From: CAZEAP01 sp964510315
GTDB lineage: Bacteria > Planctomycetota > Brocadiia > SM23-32
Reading direction: 5' to 3'
Length of the DNA stretch: 64,000 nt
NCBI GenBank assembly: GCA_964510315.1
Contig: CAZEAP010000004.1
Coordinates: 62,001 to 126,000, forward strand
Shown here: piece after piece, positions 15,452-24,147 of the stretch
Layout of the letters: each line of letters starts with the position of its first letter
How positions within the stretch are numbered: the first letter of the stretch is position 1
Position numbers and translations under genes: made by a program
Notes under the pieces: model-generated
Seen by the model: the letters and a program-made list of their open reading frames with translations, nothing else
What the model was told of the DNA's origin: nothing
Database searches by the model: none

Positions 15452-17595
15452 TCGAGCTGGCCAGCCCCGGCTTCTTGTGGGCGCTCCCCGCGGTGCTGCT
15501 GCCCATACTGATTCATCTGCTGTTCCGGCGGCGCCACCGGCCCGTCCAGTGGGCGGCCATGCAGCACTTGCTCCGCGCCGAACGGGCGGTCCGGCGCAGC
15601 ATCCGGTGGCGCCACATCCTGCTGCTTCTGCTGCGGGCGGGCGCGGTTCTTCTGGCGGTGCTGCTGTTCTGCCGCCCCGGCCTCGCACGGCCCCTGCCCG
15701 GGGAGCCGGAGGGCGGGGAAGTGTTCGTTTTGCTGGACGATTCGGCCAGCATGGGCCAGCGGCTGAAGGGGGGCAGCCCGTTCCAGACGGCCGGCCGGTT
15801 CCTGGAGGAACTGGCCGGGCGCGTGTCCCGACGGGCCGGGCGGCTTACCCTCTTCGTCGCCGGACGTCCGGAGGCCGTCCTCGGCGACGATCCTCCTCCG
15901 GGGCCTTCCGAGCTTCGGGAGCGGGTGGAGGAGCTGGGCACCTCGGCCGCGGGGCTGCGCCCCGGGGAATCGCTCCCCCGGCTTGGCCGGGCGGCCGGCG
16001 AGCAGGGCGCCGCCGAACCGGAGTTCTACGTGGTGACGGACCTGCGGTCGGAGGATTGGGGCTCCGAGCGGCTGAACCCCCGGGCCGCCGCCGCGCTTCG
16101 TGACCTCCAGAGCTATGGCCCCGTCCGGGTGGTGGACGTGGGGGCGGAGCCCGGACCGAACTTTGCCGTCGAGGAGGTGCTCACGGCCGGGCGGTTCCTC
16201 TACGCCGGCGCGCCGCTGACTTTGAACGCCCGTTTGGTGAACCGGTCGGCAGGCCGGCTCCCACCGGGGCGGCTGGACGTGCGGCTCGCCGGCCGGCGCC
16301 TTTCCCCGGTGAGGCACCCCGGCGTTCCCCCGGGCGAGCGACGCGAGGCGCTGCTGGAGGTCTCCGTGCCCGACGCCGGAACCCACGCCCTGGAAGTCTC
16401 ACTGCGCGGGGAGGACTCGCTCGCAGCGGACGACCGCCGCCTGTTCTCCTTCGAAGCCGAGCAGGAAGTGCCCGTGCTCATCCTGGAGGGCCGACCGGGC
16501 GCCGGTGCCTACCTGCGGGCGGCACTCCGGCCGGGCGGCGACGGACCGGGACTCCGCCCGGAGGTCCGCACCACGGCGCAGGGCGTGCCGGATTCGCTGG
16601 AGGACTACGCGGCGGTATTCCTCTGCGACGTTCCCAGCCCGACTCTTTGGGCCGACCGGCTGGACGCCTATGTCCGTAACGGCGGCCGGCTGGTGGCGTT
16701 CCTGGGCCGGGGGGTGCGCCAGCGGGCATGGGAGGCAACGCTCCTGAACGAGGAGGACGGCCTGTTGCCGGCCCGGATCACCGGGCGGGTTCGGCGCCCG
16801 CCTGAGCGCCCCGCGCGCCTGGGGCGGCTGGATTTCTCTCACCCCCTGCTGGCCCCGTTCTCCGGCTGGGAGGCGCTCTTCAAGGCGGCCGAATTCCGGG
16901 AGTTCTGGCGGATCGAACCCCTGCGCGACGCCCGTGTGCTGGGTAGCTGCGAAGCCGACCCCCCTGCCCCCGCGATGCTGGCGAGAGTGACGGGAGAGGG
17001 AAGGATGGTGCTGTTCGCCGCCCCCGCGGACGATCTGTGGAACGACTGGCCACGCTCCGAGACGGCGCGGGTCAGCTACCTGGCACTCATGCTGTGGCTG
17101 GTGGAGCAGGGCGAGGCGGGGGCCGATGCGCTCAACCTGCAGGGCGGGGAGGGGCTTCGTCATACGGTGGAGGCCGGCTACCGTTCGGAGGCGCGCCTCC
17201 GGCTGCCGGGCGGCGAAGAGGAAGCAACTCTCAGGGGGCGGCCCCTGGAGGACGGGCGCCTGGTCTTTGAGACGGGACCGATACGCAGGGCCGGCGTCGG
17301 CAGGCTGACCCTGCTTACCTCGGAAGAACAAACTCGCGTGGTTTTTTTCGTCGTGAATCTGCCTCGCGGGGAGGGCCGACTCGCCCGCACGGACGCCGAG
17401 CTGCTGGAGCGGGCGGACGTGGAGGGTCGCCTCCGGGTGGTCCCCTACGGGGACGACCGCGCGGCGCGGGCCCCCGCACCGGGGCGGAGGGACCTCTGGC
17501 CGGCGATCGCCGCGTTCCTCGCCGGGGTGTTGTTCGTGGAGAGTCTCCTGGCCTCCCGGTTCGGCCGGCCGACCGAAGAAGGAGGCGCAGCTTGA
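15448..17595 (+). CDS. BatA-like membrane protein with N-terminal aerotolerance domain
   Basis: A 715-aa protein. The N-terminal BatA (PF07584-type) region has two membrane helices around an arginine-rich loop: SPGFLWALPAVLLPILIHLL, RRRHRPVQWAAMQHLL, then ILLLLLRAGAVLLAVLLFC. A von Willebrand A-like domain follows with the metal-site motif DDSASMG (about residue 97), then Ig-like and glutamine-amidotransferase-like regions, and a C-terminal membrane helix near residue 690. Genes of this type usually sit behind moxR and a DUF58 gene; neither is present here. It is translationally coupled at both ends (ATGA and TTGA overlaps). Confidence 0.85.
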   Translation: MIELASPGFLWALPAVLLPILIHLLFRRRHRPVQWAAMQHLLRAERAVRRSIRWRHILLLLLRAGAVLLAVLLFCRPGLARPLPGEPEGGEVFVLLDDSASMGQRLKGGSPFQTAGRFLEELAGRVSRRAGRLTLFVAGRPEAVLGDDPPPGPSELRERVEELGTSAAGLRPGESLPRLGRAAGEQGAAEPEFYVVTDLRSEDWGSERLNPRAAAALRDLQSYGPVRVVDVGAEPGPNFAVEEVLTAGRFLYAGAPLTLNARLVNRSAGRLPPGRLDVRLAGRRLSPVRHPGVPPGERREALLEVSVPDAGTHALEVSLRGEDSLAADDRRLFSFEAEQEVPVLILEGRPGAGAYLRAALRPGGDGPGLRPEVRTTAQGVPDSLEDYAAVFLCDVPSPTLWADRLDAYVRNGGRLVAFLGRGVRQRAWEATLLNEEDGLLPARITGRVRRPPERPARLGRLDFSHPLLAPFSGWEALFKAAEFREFWRIEPLRDARVLGSCEADPPAPAMLARVTGEGRMVLFAAPADDLWNDWPRSETARVSYLALMLWLVEQGEAGADALNLQGGEGLRHTVEAGYRSEARLRLPGGEEEATLRGRPLEDGRLVFETGPIRRAGVGRLTLLTSEEQTRVVFFVVNLPRGEGRLARTDAELLERADVEGRLRVVPYGDDRAARAPAPGRRDLWPAIAAFLAGVLFVESLLASRFGRPTEEGGAA

Positions 17596-19928
17596 ACGCG
17601 TGGACGACCGCCCTCCGAAGCCTCAGCGGGATCACGGGAGCCACCGAGCGAGTGCGCCTTCGCTTCACCTGGGAGGGCATGCCGGAGGGACTCCCCGCCC
17701 TCGGCGCCATCCTGTTGGCAATCGGCGTGCTTGCGGCGCTTTACCACTTCTACCGGCGGGAGCGGGGAGGGGCCTTGCGGTGGGTCCCCTTCGCGCTGCG
17801 CGTTCTGGCCTTCGTTCTGCTGGGAGCCCTCTTGCTGCGTCCGTCGATATCCAGGGACCTGGAACGAACGCTTCCCGGCCGGGTGGTGGTCCTTGCGGAC
17901 CGGTCGGCCAGCATGTCGGTGCGGCGGGAGCCCATGGGCGGGAACACGGCCCGGGCCTGGGCCGCGGCACTGTCCCTCCCGCCCGAGGAGGTCCCCGAGG
18001 AGCTGAGCCGCCACGAGATCGTGCGCAGAATCCTTGCGCCCGGGGGCGGGGGTCTGCTGGAACGGCTGAGCGAGCGCCACGAGGTGGGCCTGTTTACCTT
18101 TGCCGAGGACGCCCGCCGCGCGCTCCGGGTGGGCCGCGGGTCGCCCGGACCCGAGCCGCCCCGGTGGGCGGCCACCGGGCGAGCAACGGACCTGGCCGGT
18201 GCGCTTCGGCGGGCCCTGGAGGCTGAAGGGCGTCTGGCGGCCGCGGTGGCTCTCACCGACGGCCGCGACACAACGGGAGGCGATCCGACGGCGGTCGCCC
18301 GGGAGGCCGCAAAGCGCGGCGTGCGGCTGCATTTCGTCGGCGTCGGCAGCCCGGAGGTCCGCCCCAACCTGGCCGTGCGGGCCCTGGCCGGCGGCGACTA
18401 CGCCGTCAAGGGCCAACCCCTCCGGCTGCGGGCGCTGGTCAGCTCCCGCGGCTACCCCGAGCGCGAAGTCGTGCTGACCCTGAGCGCGACCGACCCCGAC
18501 ACGAGCCGCACGCGGGAGGTGGCCCGCCGGAAACTGAGGCTGGGCGAGGGTGAGTCACGGCAGGTGGACCTGGAGCCGGTTCCCCGCCGTGCGGGGCGCA
18601 CCATCTACTCCGCGCGCGTCGCTCCGCTGCCCGGGGAGTGGCGGGAGGAGGACAACGAGGCTGTCCGCGAAGTGACTGTAAAGGAACAGAAGATTCGCGT
18701 GCTGGTGGTCGCCGGTGCGCCCTCGCGCGACTACCGTTTCCTCAAGGCCCTTTTCCGGAGACATCCCGACTTCGAACGCCGGCTGGAACTGGGCCCGGAG
18801 GGCACGGCGGACCGCCGGGACGGCACGGGGGACTGGGACGTGGTCCTGCTGCTGGACCCGGCGCCCGGGCAACTGACGCCGGAGCGAACCCGGGAGCTGG
18901 CCGCTCTGGTGGATCAAGAGGGCGGGGGGCTCGCCTTCGTGGCGGGTCCTTCCTACAGCCCTGAACGTCTCCTGGACCCAGGCATGGAGCCGCTGCTGGA
19001 GATGTTGCCCGTCGTGCCGGACCGCGACGGCCTCCGACGCCTGGTCGGGTGGACGGGCTTTGCCACCGAAGAGCACCCTATCGAGGCGACGGCGGAGCAT
19101 CCGATTCTGGACGTCCTGCCGGGGGAAGATATCCGTGCTCTCTGGGAGCGGATGCCGCCACTCTACTGGGCGCTGCCCACGGCGGGGAAGAAGCGTGGGG
19201 CGACCGTGCTGCTCAGGGTGGCCGACGGGGAAGGCGGCACCATGCCGCTGGCCGCGGTGCAACCCTACGGGGCGGGACGGGTCTTTTTCTGCGGCTCCCC
19301 CGGCACCTGGCGCTGGCGCCGAGCGGGCATCCCCCTCTACGAGCGGTTCTGGCTGGGGGCCGTGCGCTACTGCGCCGGCGGCAGGGCCGCCCGGCAGAAA
19401 GGGGTTTCCCTGCTGCTGGAGCAGTCGGAGTTCGCCCCCGGGGAGGCGGTCAGGATTCGGCTCCGCATTCAGGAGGGTGCGCCCCTTCCTCCCGGTGGGG
19501 AGGCCGCCCGCGTCAAGATCACCGGACCCGAGGCGACCGAGGCCACGCTCAGGCTCCGGCCGGCGGAGGTGCCCGGCGTTTACGAAGGGGTGTTCTACCC
19601 CGAGCGCTTCGGCCGGTTTTCACTCGTCTGGGAAGAACCGGAGGGGGCGGGGGCGACGGAGCGCTTCACGGTGCGGCGGCCGGAGGCGGAGTTCGAGGAG
19701 GTCCGACCGGCGGTCGACCTGATGAAGCGACTGGCCGAACTGAGCGGGGGACGCTACTTCGCTCCCGGGGAACTGGACGAACTTCCGGCGGCGATACCCG
19801 ACCGCACCCGCCGGACGGTCCAGCCCGGTCCCCCCCGGCCGGCGTGGGACAAGGTCGGCGTGCTGGCGGCGCTGCTGGGCTGCCTGGCCGCCGAGTGGCT
19901 GCTGCGCAAGCGACTGGGCATGCTCTGA
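17592..19928 (+). CDS. Large VWA-domain membrane protein, partner of the BatA-like protein
   Basis: A 778-aa protein that begins at TTG 17592, overlapping the previous stop, with a GGAGG ribosome binding site 6 bases upstream. Two membrane helices (about residues 36-54 and 62-82) precede a von Willebrand A domain with the metal-ion site ADRSASMS near residue 97 and ALTDGRDTTGG. The long middle and C-terminal part is extracytoplasmic in style, with a class I glutamine-amidotransferase-like domain (RVLVVAGAPSRDYRFLKALF) and a final helix near 755-775. Similar large paired proteins are common in planctomycetes. Function unknown; probably part of a complex with the upstream protein. Confidence 0.83.
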   Translation: MNAWTTALRSLSGITGATERVRLRFTWEGMPEGLPALGAILLAIGVLAALYHFYRRERGGALRWVPFALRVLAFVLLGALLLRPSISRDLERTLPGRVVVLADRSASMSVRREPMGGNTARAWAAALSLPPEEVPEELSRHEIVRRILAPGGGGLLERLSERHEVGLFTFAEDARRALRVGRGSPGPEPPRWAATGRATDLAGALRRALEAEGRLAAAVALTDGRDTTGGDPTAVAREAAKRGVRLHFVGVGSPEVRPNLAVRALAGGDYAVKGQPLRLRALVSSRGYPEREVVLTLSATDPDTSRTREVARRKLRLGEGESRQVDLEPVPRRAGRTIYSARVAPLPGEWREEDNEAVREVTVKEQKIRVLVVAGAPSRDYRFLKALFRRHPDFERRLELGPEGTADRRDGTGDWDVVLLLDPAPGQLTPERTRELAALVDQEGGGLAFVAGPSYSPERLLDPGMEPLLEMLPVVPDRDGLRRLVGWTGFATEEHPIEATAEHPILDVLPGEDIRALWERMPPLYWALPTAGKKRGATVLLRVADGEGGTMPLAAVQPYGAGRVFFCGSPGTWRWRRAGIPLYERFWLGAVRYCAGGRAARQKGVSLLLEQSEFAPGEAVRIRLRIQEGAPLPPGGEAARVKITGPEATEATLRLRPAEVPGVYEGVFYPERFGRFSLVWEEPEGAGATERFTVRRPEAEFEEVRPAVDLMKRLAELSGGRYFAPGELDELPAAIPDRTRRTVQPGPPRPAWDKVGVLAALLGCLAAEWLLRKRLGML

Positions 19929-19942
19929 AGAAAGCCCTCTTC

Positions 19943-20686
19943 TCACGCTTCGCGGGGGTCTTCGGGGTAGGTGACCTCGAGGAGGGTGAGTCCTTTGGCC
20001 GGTGCGGTGGGTCCGGCGGCCGGGCGGCTGCGCGCTTCCAGAACGCCGGCGAACTCCTCGACGGAAAGCTTCCCCAGCCCCGCCCGCCGGAGCGTCCCGA
20101 CGATGATGCGGACCATGTTGTAGAGGAATCCCTCGCCTTCGACCAGGTAGTGCACTTCGTCGCCGTCCTCGCGGATCTCGCTGCGGAGGACGCGGCGCAC
20201 CGCACCCGAAGCCTCCGAGTGTTCGCTGGCGAAGCTGGTGAAGTCGTGCTCTCCCTCCAGCAGGGCCGCACATTCGGCCATACGGCCGAGGTCCAGCGGA
20301 CGCCATTCCCTCAGCACGTAGCGGTCGCGAAGGGGCCGGGGTGTGGAGGAGCGGAGGATGCGATAGCGATAGAGCTTCGAGCGCGCCGAGCGCTGGGCGT
20401 CGAAATCACCGGGCGCTTCGCAGCAGTGCAGCACGGCAACGTCGTCGGGGAGCCAGAAGTTCAGCGCAGGCGCGAAGCGCTCGGTCGCCAGTTCCGAGGA
20501 GGTGCCGAAGTGGGCCGTCTGCCCCTCGGCGTGCACGCCGGAGTCGGTTCGTCCGGCTCCGGTGACGCGGATGTTCTCCTGCGTGGTCTTGAGCAGGGCA
20601 TCCTCCAGCACTCCCTGCACGGTGCGGCCCTCGGCCTGGAGCTGCCAGCCCAGGAAGTCCGTGCCGTCGTATTCGATGGTGATCAT
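19943..20686 (-). CDS. truA: tRNA pseudouridine(38-40) synthase
   Basis: A 247-aa TruA that isomerises uridines 38-40 in the tRNA anticodon stem. It begins MITIEYDGTDFLGWQLQ; the catalytic Asp is in GAGRTDSGVHA, followed by DDVAVLHC, KLYRYRI and the C-terminal FLYNMVRIIVGTL. Length is normal. The ATG at 20686 has a weak GCAGG upstream; the open frame continues upstream but is unlike the family. It converges with the VWA gene (14-bp gap) and diverges from proS. Confidence 0.95.
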   Translation of the reverse strand: MITIEYDGTDFLGWQLQAEGRTVQGVLEDALLKTTQENIRVTGAGRTDSGVHAEGQTAHFGTSSELATERFAPALNFWLPDDVAVLHCCEAPGDFDAQRSARSKLYRYRILRSSTPRPLRDRYVLREWRPLDLGRMAECAALLEGEHDFTSFASEHSEASGAVRRVLRSEIREDGDEVHYLVEGEGFLYNMVRIIVGTLRRAGLGKLSVEEFAGVLEARSRPAAGPTAPAKGLTLLEVTYPEDPREA

Positions 20687-20806
20687 GAGCCTGCGCACGG
20701 CGTTGGCACCTGTGGCGTATGGAGACGCAAGGCGTGGGTGTTGGGGGCCGCGGGTGAATCTATCGGAGGCGGCCGGCGGCGTCAAGACGGCACGCCCGGA
20801 GTTTTG

Positions 20807-20836
20807 TTTGCAGGGGATGGGGGGCGATTCTATAAT
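20807..20836 (+). promoter_or_regulatory. Sigma70-type promoter for the proS-like gene
   Basis: TTTGCA (20807-20812) and a perfect TATAAT (20831-20836) with an 18-base spacer, 67 bases before the ATG at 20904. Confidence 0.5.
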
Positions 20837-20903
20837 GCGCCCTCCCGGCGGTCGCGGAGCCGGCCACGGGGGTTTCCGGCTTCCCTCAGCCCCGAAAGAC
20901 CGT

Positions 20904-21899
20904 ATGCGCTGGTCCGAGACCTTCATTCCCACGCTCCGCCATGCACCGGCCGACGCCGTCGCCGTCAGCCACAAGCTCATGGTGCGTGCCGGTTTGGTCC
21001 GGCAGATGGCCGGCGGCTCTTACGCCTACCTGCCGATGGGGCTGCGCGCGCTGAGGAAGGTCAGCGGCATCGTGCGGGAGGAGATGAACCGCCTGGGCGC
21101 GCTGGAAGTGCGGATGCCGGCCCTGTGGCCGGAGGAGATGATGCGCAAGACGGGCCGCCTGGAGAGCTTTGCCGATGACCTCCTCCGGCTTGAGGACCGA
21201 CGGGGGCGGCCACACCTGCTGGCGCCCACCCACGAGGAGGCGGCCGTCGCGCTGCTCCGGGACGACGTTCAGAGCTACAAGAGCCTGCCCCTCACGGTGT
21301 ATCAGATTCAGACGAAGTTCCGGGACGAGCCGCGGCCGCGCTTCGGCCTGGTGCGCACCCGCGAGTTCCTCATGAAGGACGCCTACAGCTTCTGCGCCGA
21401 TGGGGACGGGCTGGACGCCGGGTTCATGGGTTCCGACGGCCGGGGCCGGCCCTTTCTTATGGGCTGTTACGGGCTGGGAATGGATCGCATCCTGGCGGCC
21501 GTCGTCGAGACCGCGGCCGACGAGCAGGGCATCGTCTGGCCGCCCGCGGTGGCGCCCTGCGAGGTGATTGTCATAGCGCTGGGACCCGCGGAACAGGCCG
21601 TGCGGCGCGCCGCCGAGGAAGCATGTCGCACCATGGAAGAGGCCGCCCTGGACGTGCTGCTGGACGATCGGGACGCAAGTCCGGGGGTGAAGTTCAACGA
21701 CGCCGACCTGCTCGGCTTCCCGCTTCGGGTCGTGGTCGGCCGGCGGTTCATGCAGCAGGGAACGCTCGAACTGCAGGTGCGCCGGGACGGAACCCGGGAG
21801 GACGTGGCGCCGGAGCGACTGTCGGCGGCGGTGCGCGCCCGGCTGGAAAGCCTGTCGGCGACGCGCTCCGACGTGAGGACGAGAGCAGGGACAAACTGA
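20904..21899 (+). CDS. proS: Proline--tRNA ligase with a large internal in-frame deletion
   Basis: A 331-aa protein that matches the two ends of bacterial prolyl-tRNA synthetase (usually 565-580 aa). The N-terminal half has LRHAPADAVAVSHKLMVRAG, GLRALRKVSGIVREEM and class II motif 2 with TKFRDEPRPRFGLVRTREFL and MKDAYSF. At about 21420-21432 the sequence jumps straight to the region before motif 3 (DGRGRPFLMGCYGLGMDR), then the anticodon-binding domain. About 240 residues are missing: the editing insertion and the parts expected to hold the GG-x-x-SHEF and LGTxYS proline-site blocks. The frame is intact. It may be inactive, have a changed role, or be an assembly artefact. DUF4416 follows 21 bp downstream. 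Confidence 0.85.
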   Translation: MRWSETFIPTLRHAPADAVAVSHKLMVRAGLVRQMAGGSYAYLPMGLRALRKVSGIVREEMNRLGALEVRMPALWPEEMMRKTGRLESFADDLLRLEDRRGRPHLLAPTHEEAAVALLRDDVQSYKSLPLTVYQIQTKFRDEPRPRFGLVRTREFLMKDAYSFCADGDGLDAGFMGSDGRGRPFLMGCYGLGMDRILAAVVETAADEQGIVWPPAVAPCEVIVIALGPAEQAVRRAAEEACRTMEEAALDVLLDDRDASPGVKFNDADLLGFPLRVVVGRRFMQQGTLELQVRRDGTREDVAPERLSAAVRARLESLSATRSDVRTRAGTN

Positions 21900-21920
21900 A
21901 ACTGACGGGGAGCAAGGGCG

Positions 21921-22466
21921 ATGGGTGAAACGCAAAGGCCGAGGCCGGTCAACCTTGTCTGCGCCGTGCTGGCGGGCAAAAAGCAGTGGCTGCGGAAGGC
22001 GAGGGACCGGCTGGAGAGAAGCTTCGGCCCGGTGGACCTGGAGAGCCCGACCTGGCCCTTCGAGCACACCGATTACTACACCGACGAGATGGGCGAAGAG
22101 CTGCTGCGCCGGATATTCAGCTTCAAGGAACTCATCGCGCCGGACAACCTGGTGGCCGCAAAGCACACCACCAACCGGCTGGAGAAGGAGATCGCCGAAG
22201 AGGTGGCCGGGGGGCCTCCGCGGCCGGTGAACCTGGACGCCGGCTACGTCAGCCTCTCCAAGCTGGTGCTGGCCACCACGAAGGACTACACTCACCGTGT
22301 CTACCTGGGCGGCGGCATATACGCCGAGTGCACCCTCCGCTGGCGAGGCGGGGCCTTCCAGCCCTGGGAATGGACTTACCCGGATTACCGCACCGAGGAG
22401 TATCGGGAGTTTTTCGCCAGGGTGCGGGACTGCTGCCGGGAGAAACTGGGCGAACGAAGGAGGTAA
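21921..22466 (+). CDS. DUF4416 family protein
   Basis: A 181-aa soluble protein that matches DUF4416: VNLVCAVLAGKKQWL near the start, FGPVDLESPTWPFEHTDYY, then FSFKELIAPDNLVAAKHTTN, NLDAGYVSLSKLVLATTKDY and the C-terminal WEWTYPDYRTEEYREFF. The family is known from planctomycetes, deltaproteobacteria and related groups and has no established function. The ATG at 21921 sits 21 bp after the proS-like stop, and ndk follows 9 bp after its own stop, so the three are probably one operon. Confidence 0.88.
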   Translation: MGETQRPRPVNLVCAVLAGKKQWLRKARDRLERSFGPVDLESPTWPFEHTDYYTDEMGEELLRRIFSFKELIAPDNLVAAKHTTNRLEKEIAEEVAGGPPRPVNLDAGYVSLSKLVLATTKDYTHRVYLGGGIYAECTLRWRGGAFQPWEWTYPDYRTEEYREFFARVRDCCREKLGERRR

Positions 22467-22475
22467 CAGGCAAGA

Positions 22476-22946
22476 ATGGAGCGGACGCTGGTGTTTTTGA
22501 AACCGGATGCCGTCAGGCGCCGCCTGGTGGGCGAGATCATCGCCCGCTTCGAGCGGAAGGGATTCAGTATGCTCGGGCTGAAAATGGTGCAGCTCAGCGA
22601 ACGGTTCGTCCGCAACCACTACGGGCAGCACGAGGGGGAGCACTTCTATGAGCCCCTGGTGCGTTACGTCACCAGCGGGCCCGTGGTGGCGCTCGTTCTG
22701 GAGGGAAAGAACGCGGTCACGGTGGTGCGCAGAATGCTGGGCGAAACCTTCGGTTCGGGTTCGGCACCGGGAACCATCCGCGGGGACATGGCCCTGAGCG
22801 ACCGCTTCAACCTGGTGCATGCCAGCGACAGCTCCGAGGCGGCCCGCCGGGAGATAGAGCTTTTCTTCGAAGAGGCCGAGCTGTTCAGCTACCCTGAGGA
22901 AGCCACCCGATGGATATACGATCAGAGCGGCCCCGAGCCGATTTGA
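22476..22946 (+). CDS. ndk: Nucleoside diphosphate kinase
   Basis: A 156-aa kinase that equilibrates nucleoside di- and triphosphates through a phosphohistidine. It starts MERTLVFLKPDAV, has GEIIARFERKGF, and the catalytic His 115 in NLVHASDSSEAA. It is slightly longer than the 140-150 aa typical of the family because of a short C-terminal tail. GGAGG of the upstream gene's last codons serves as ribosome binding site. It is cotranscribed with DUF4416 and probably with the lipoprotein gene 22 bp downstream. Confidence 0.95.
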   Translation: MERTLVFLKPDAVRRRLVGEIIARFERKGFSMLGLKMVQLSERFVRNHYGQHEGEHFYEPLVRYVTSGPVVALVLEGKNAVTVVRRMLGETFGSGSAPGTIRGDMALSDRFNLVHASDSSEAARREIELFFEEAELFSYPEEATRWIYDQSGPEPI

Positions 22947-22968
22947 GCAAAAAGGCAGGAGGAAAACG

Positions 22969-23817
22969 ATGAACGGGAGCAAGAGAAACTGGAGAGACGC
23001 CGGTCTGCCGACCTTGATCGGGATGCTGTTGGTGTGCTTCGGGTTGGTCGCTGCCGCCGGCTGCGCCGAGAAGCCCACCATTGCCCCCGGCCCCCGCGCA
23101 CTTACCGAGCCGCCGGACCTGGAGGCGGTGAAGCAGCAGCTCATGCTGGAGAACACCAGGTGGAAGACCCTCAGCGCCAGGTGCATGGTGAACATTCGGA
23201 GCGACTACATCCGCGCGCCGCGCTCCCAGGCGGCGCTCGGCACGGGCCGGTTGGAGATAGGCAAGCCGGGCAAGATCCGCCTCAGGGTGCCTGAAAAAGG
23301 TCCGGCACAGCTAAAGCTGGTGGGCGACGGGCAGGACTACAGCGTGGAGATGCCGATCTTCGGCCTGCGCTATAGCGGAAGCTACGGGGGAGCCCTGCCG
23401 CGGCAGGGCAACCGGGTGCTGCTGATGCCCGACGACCTGGTGAAGGCGTTCGACTGGAGCAAGCTGTTCACCGATAAAGTCCAGGTGCCCCGTCAGCAGG
23501 GCTTCAGCTACGTCATTGATTCCCTGAAGCCGGTTACCGAACCGGAGCCGGCGCTGCGGCTGGTCAACAGCCTGACCCTTAGCTGGGACAGCCAGACGCC
23601 CGTGGTGTTGACACGCTACGAGCCGGATGGCTCGCTGCGGTCGGAGATGCGCTACTTCCGGTGGGACACCATCCAGACCGGGGAGAACAAGAGCACAAGG
23701 ATCCCCTCCCGCCTCTGGGTCGGCTACATGCCGGGGCGGACCGCGACGCTGATAGGACTCCGCGACATCGTGCTGAACGAGCGGTTGGAGGGCGCGCCGT
23801 TCGGGCCCGCTCGTTGA
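22969..23817 (+). CDS. Probable outer-membrane lipoprotein
   Basis: A 282-aa lipoprotein. A basic N-terminus (NGSKRNWRD) and a hydrophobic stretch lead to a lipobox VAAAGC with the lipidated Cys at residue 32. The mature part has a helical lead (EAVKQQLMLENTRWKTL) and repeated beta-strand segments (IRLRVPEKGPAQLKLVGDGQ, YSVEMPIFGLRYSG) that resemble the LolA/DUF4292 lipoprotein-carrier fold, but I cannot assign it firmly. GGAGG precedes the ATG. It converges with the minus-strand zinc-finger gene, with 7 bases between the stops. Confidence 0.75.
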   Translation: MNGSKRNWRDAGLPTLIGMLLVCFGLVAAAGCAEKPTIAPGPRALTEPPDLEAVKQQLMLENTRWKTLSARCMVNIRSDYIRAPRSQAALGTGRLEIGKPGKIRLRVPEKGPAQLKLVGDGQDYSVEMPIFGLRYSGSYGGALPRQGNRVLLMPDDLVKAFDWSKLFTDKVQVPRQQGFSYVIDSLKPVTEPEPALRLVNSLTLSWDSQTPVVLTRYEPDGSLRSEMRYFRWDTIQTGENKSTRIPSRLWVGYMPGRTATLIGLRDIVLNERLEGAPFGPAR

Positions 23818-23824
23818 GGGGCCG

Positions 23825-24115
23825 CTACATCTGGGGCAGCCCCGGGAGGGTGATCCAGCCCAGCCCGTGGGCCAGCAGGATCACTATGACGGCCAGCACG
23901 ATCACCATCAGCAGTTTCCGGAAGAGCCCGCTCCCGCCGGCTGTGCCCGCCTTCGGGGCGGTCTTCTTGTAGTCCCGGTATTCGGCGGCGCACTCCCTGC
24001 TGCAAAAGGCGCCGTGCTCGGTCTTGAAGGCGCATTCGTCGCACACAGGCTTGTGGCACTGGATGCAGCGGAACTGCGCGGGCCTGTCATGGCAGACTAC
24101 ACACTTTGTCTCCAT
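23825..24115 (-). CDS. Small zinc-finger membrane protein (B-box-like)
   Basis: A 96-aa protein. Residues 5-45 hold a Cys/His-rich module, CVVCHDRPAQFRC-x2-C...CDECAF...FCSREC, that resembles a B-box or rhomboid-associated zinc ribbon, and a single C-terminal membrane helix runs from about residue 66 to 86 (LLMVIVLAVIVILLAHGLGW). I chose the ATG at 24115 because GGGAGGTG lies 7 bases upstream; an ATG at 24142 is less likely. It follows hslU by 32 bp in the same direction. The finger probably faces the cytoplasm. Function unknown. Confidence 0.75.
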   Translation of the reverse strand: METKCVVCHDRPAQFRCIQCHKPVCDECAFKTEHGAFCSRECAAEYRDYKKTAPKAGTAGGSGLFRKLLMVIVLAVIVILLAHGLGWITLPGLPQM

Positions 24116-24147
24116 CCGGCGCACCTCCCGATAGGGGAACATACCTC

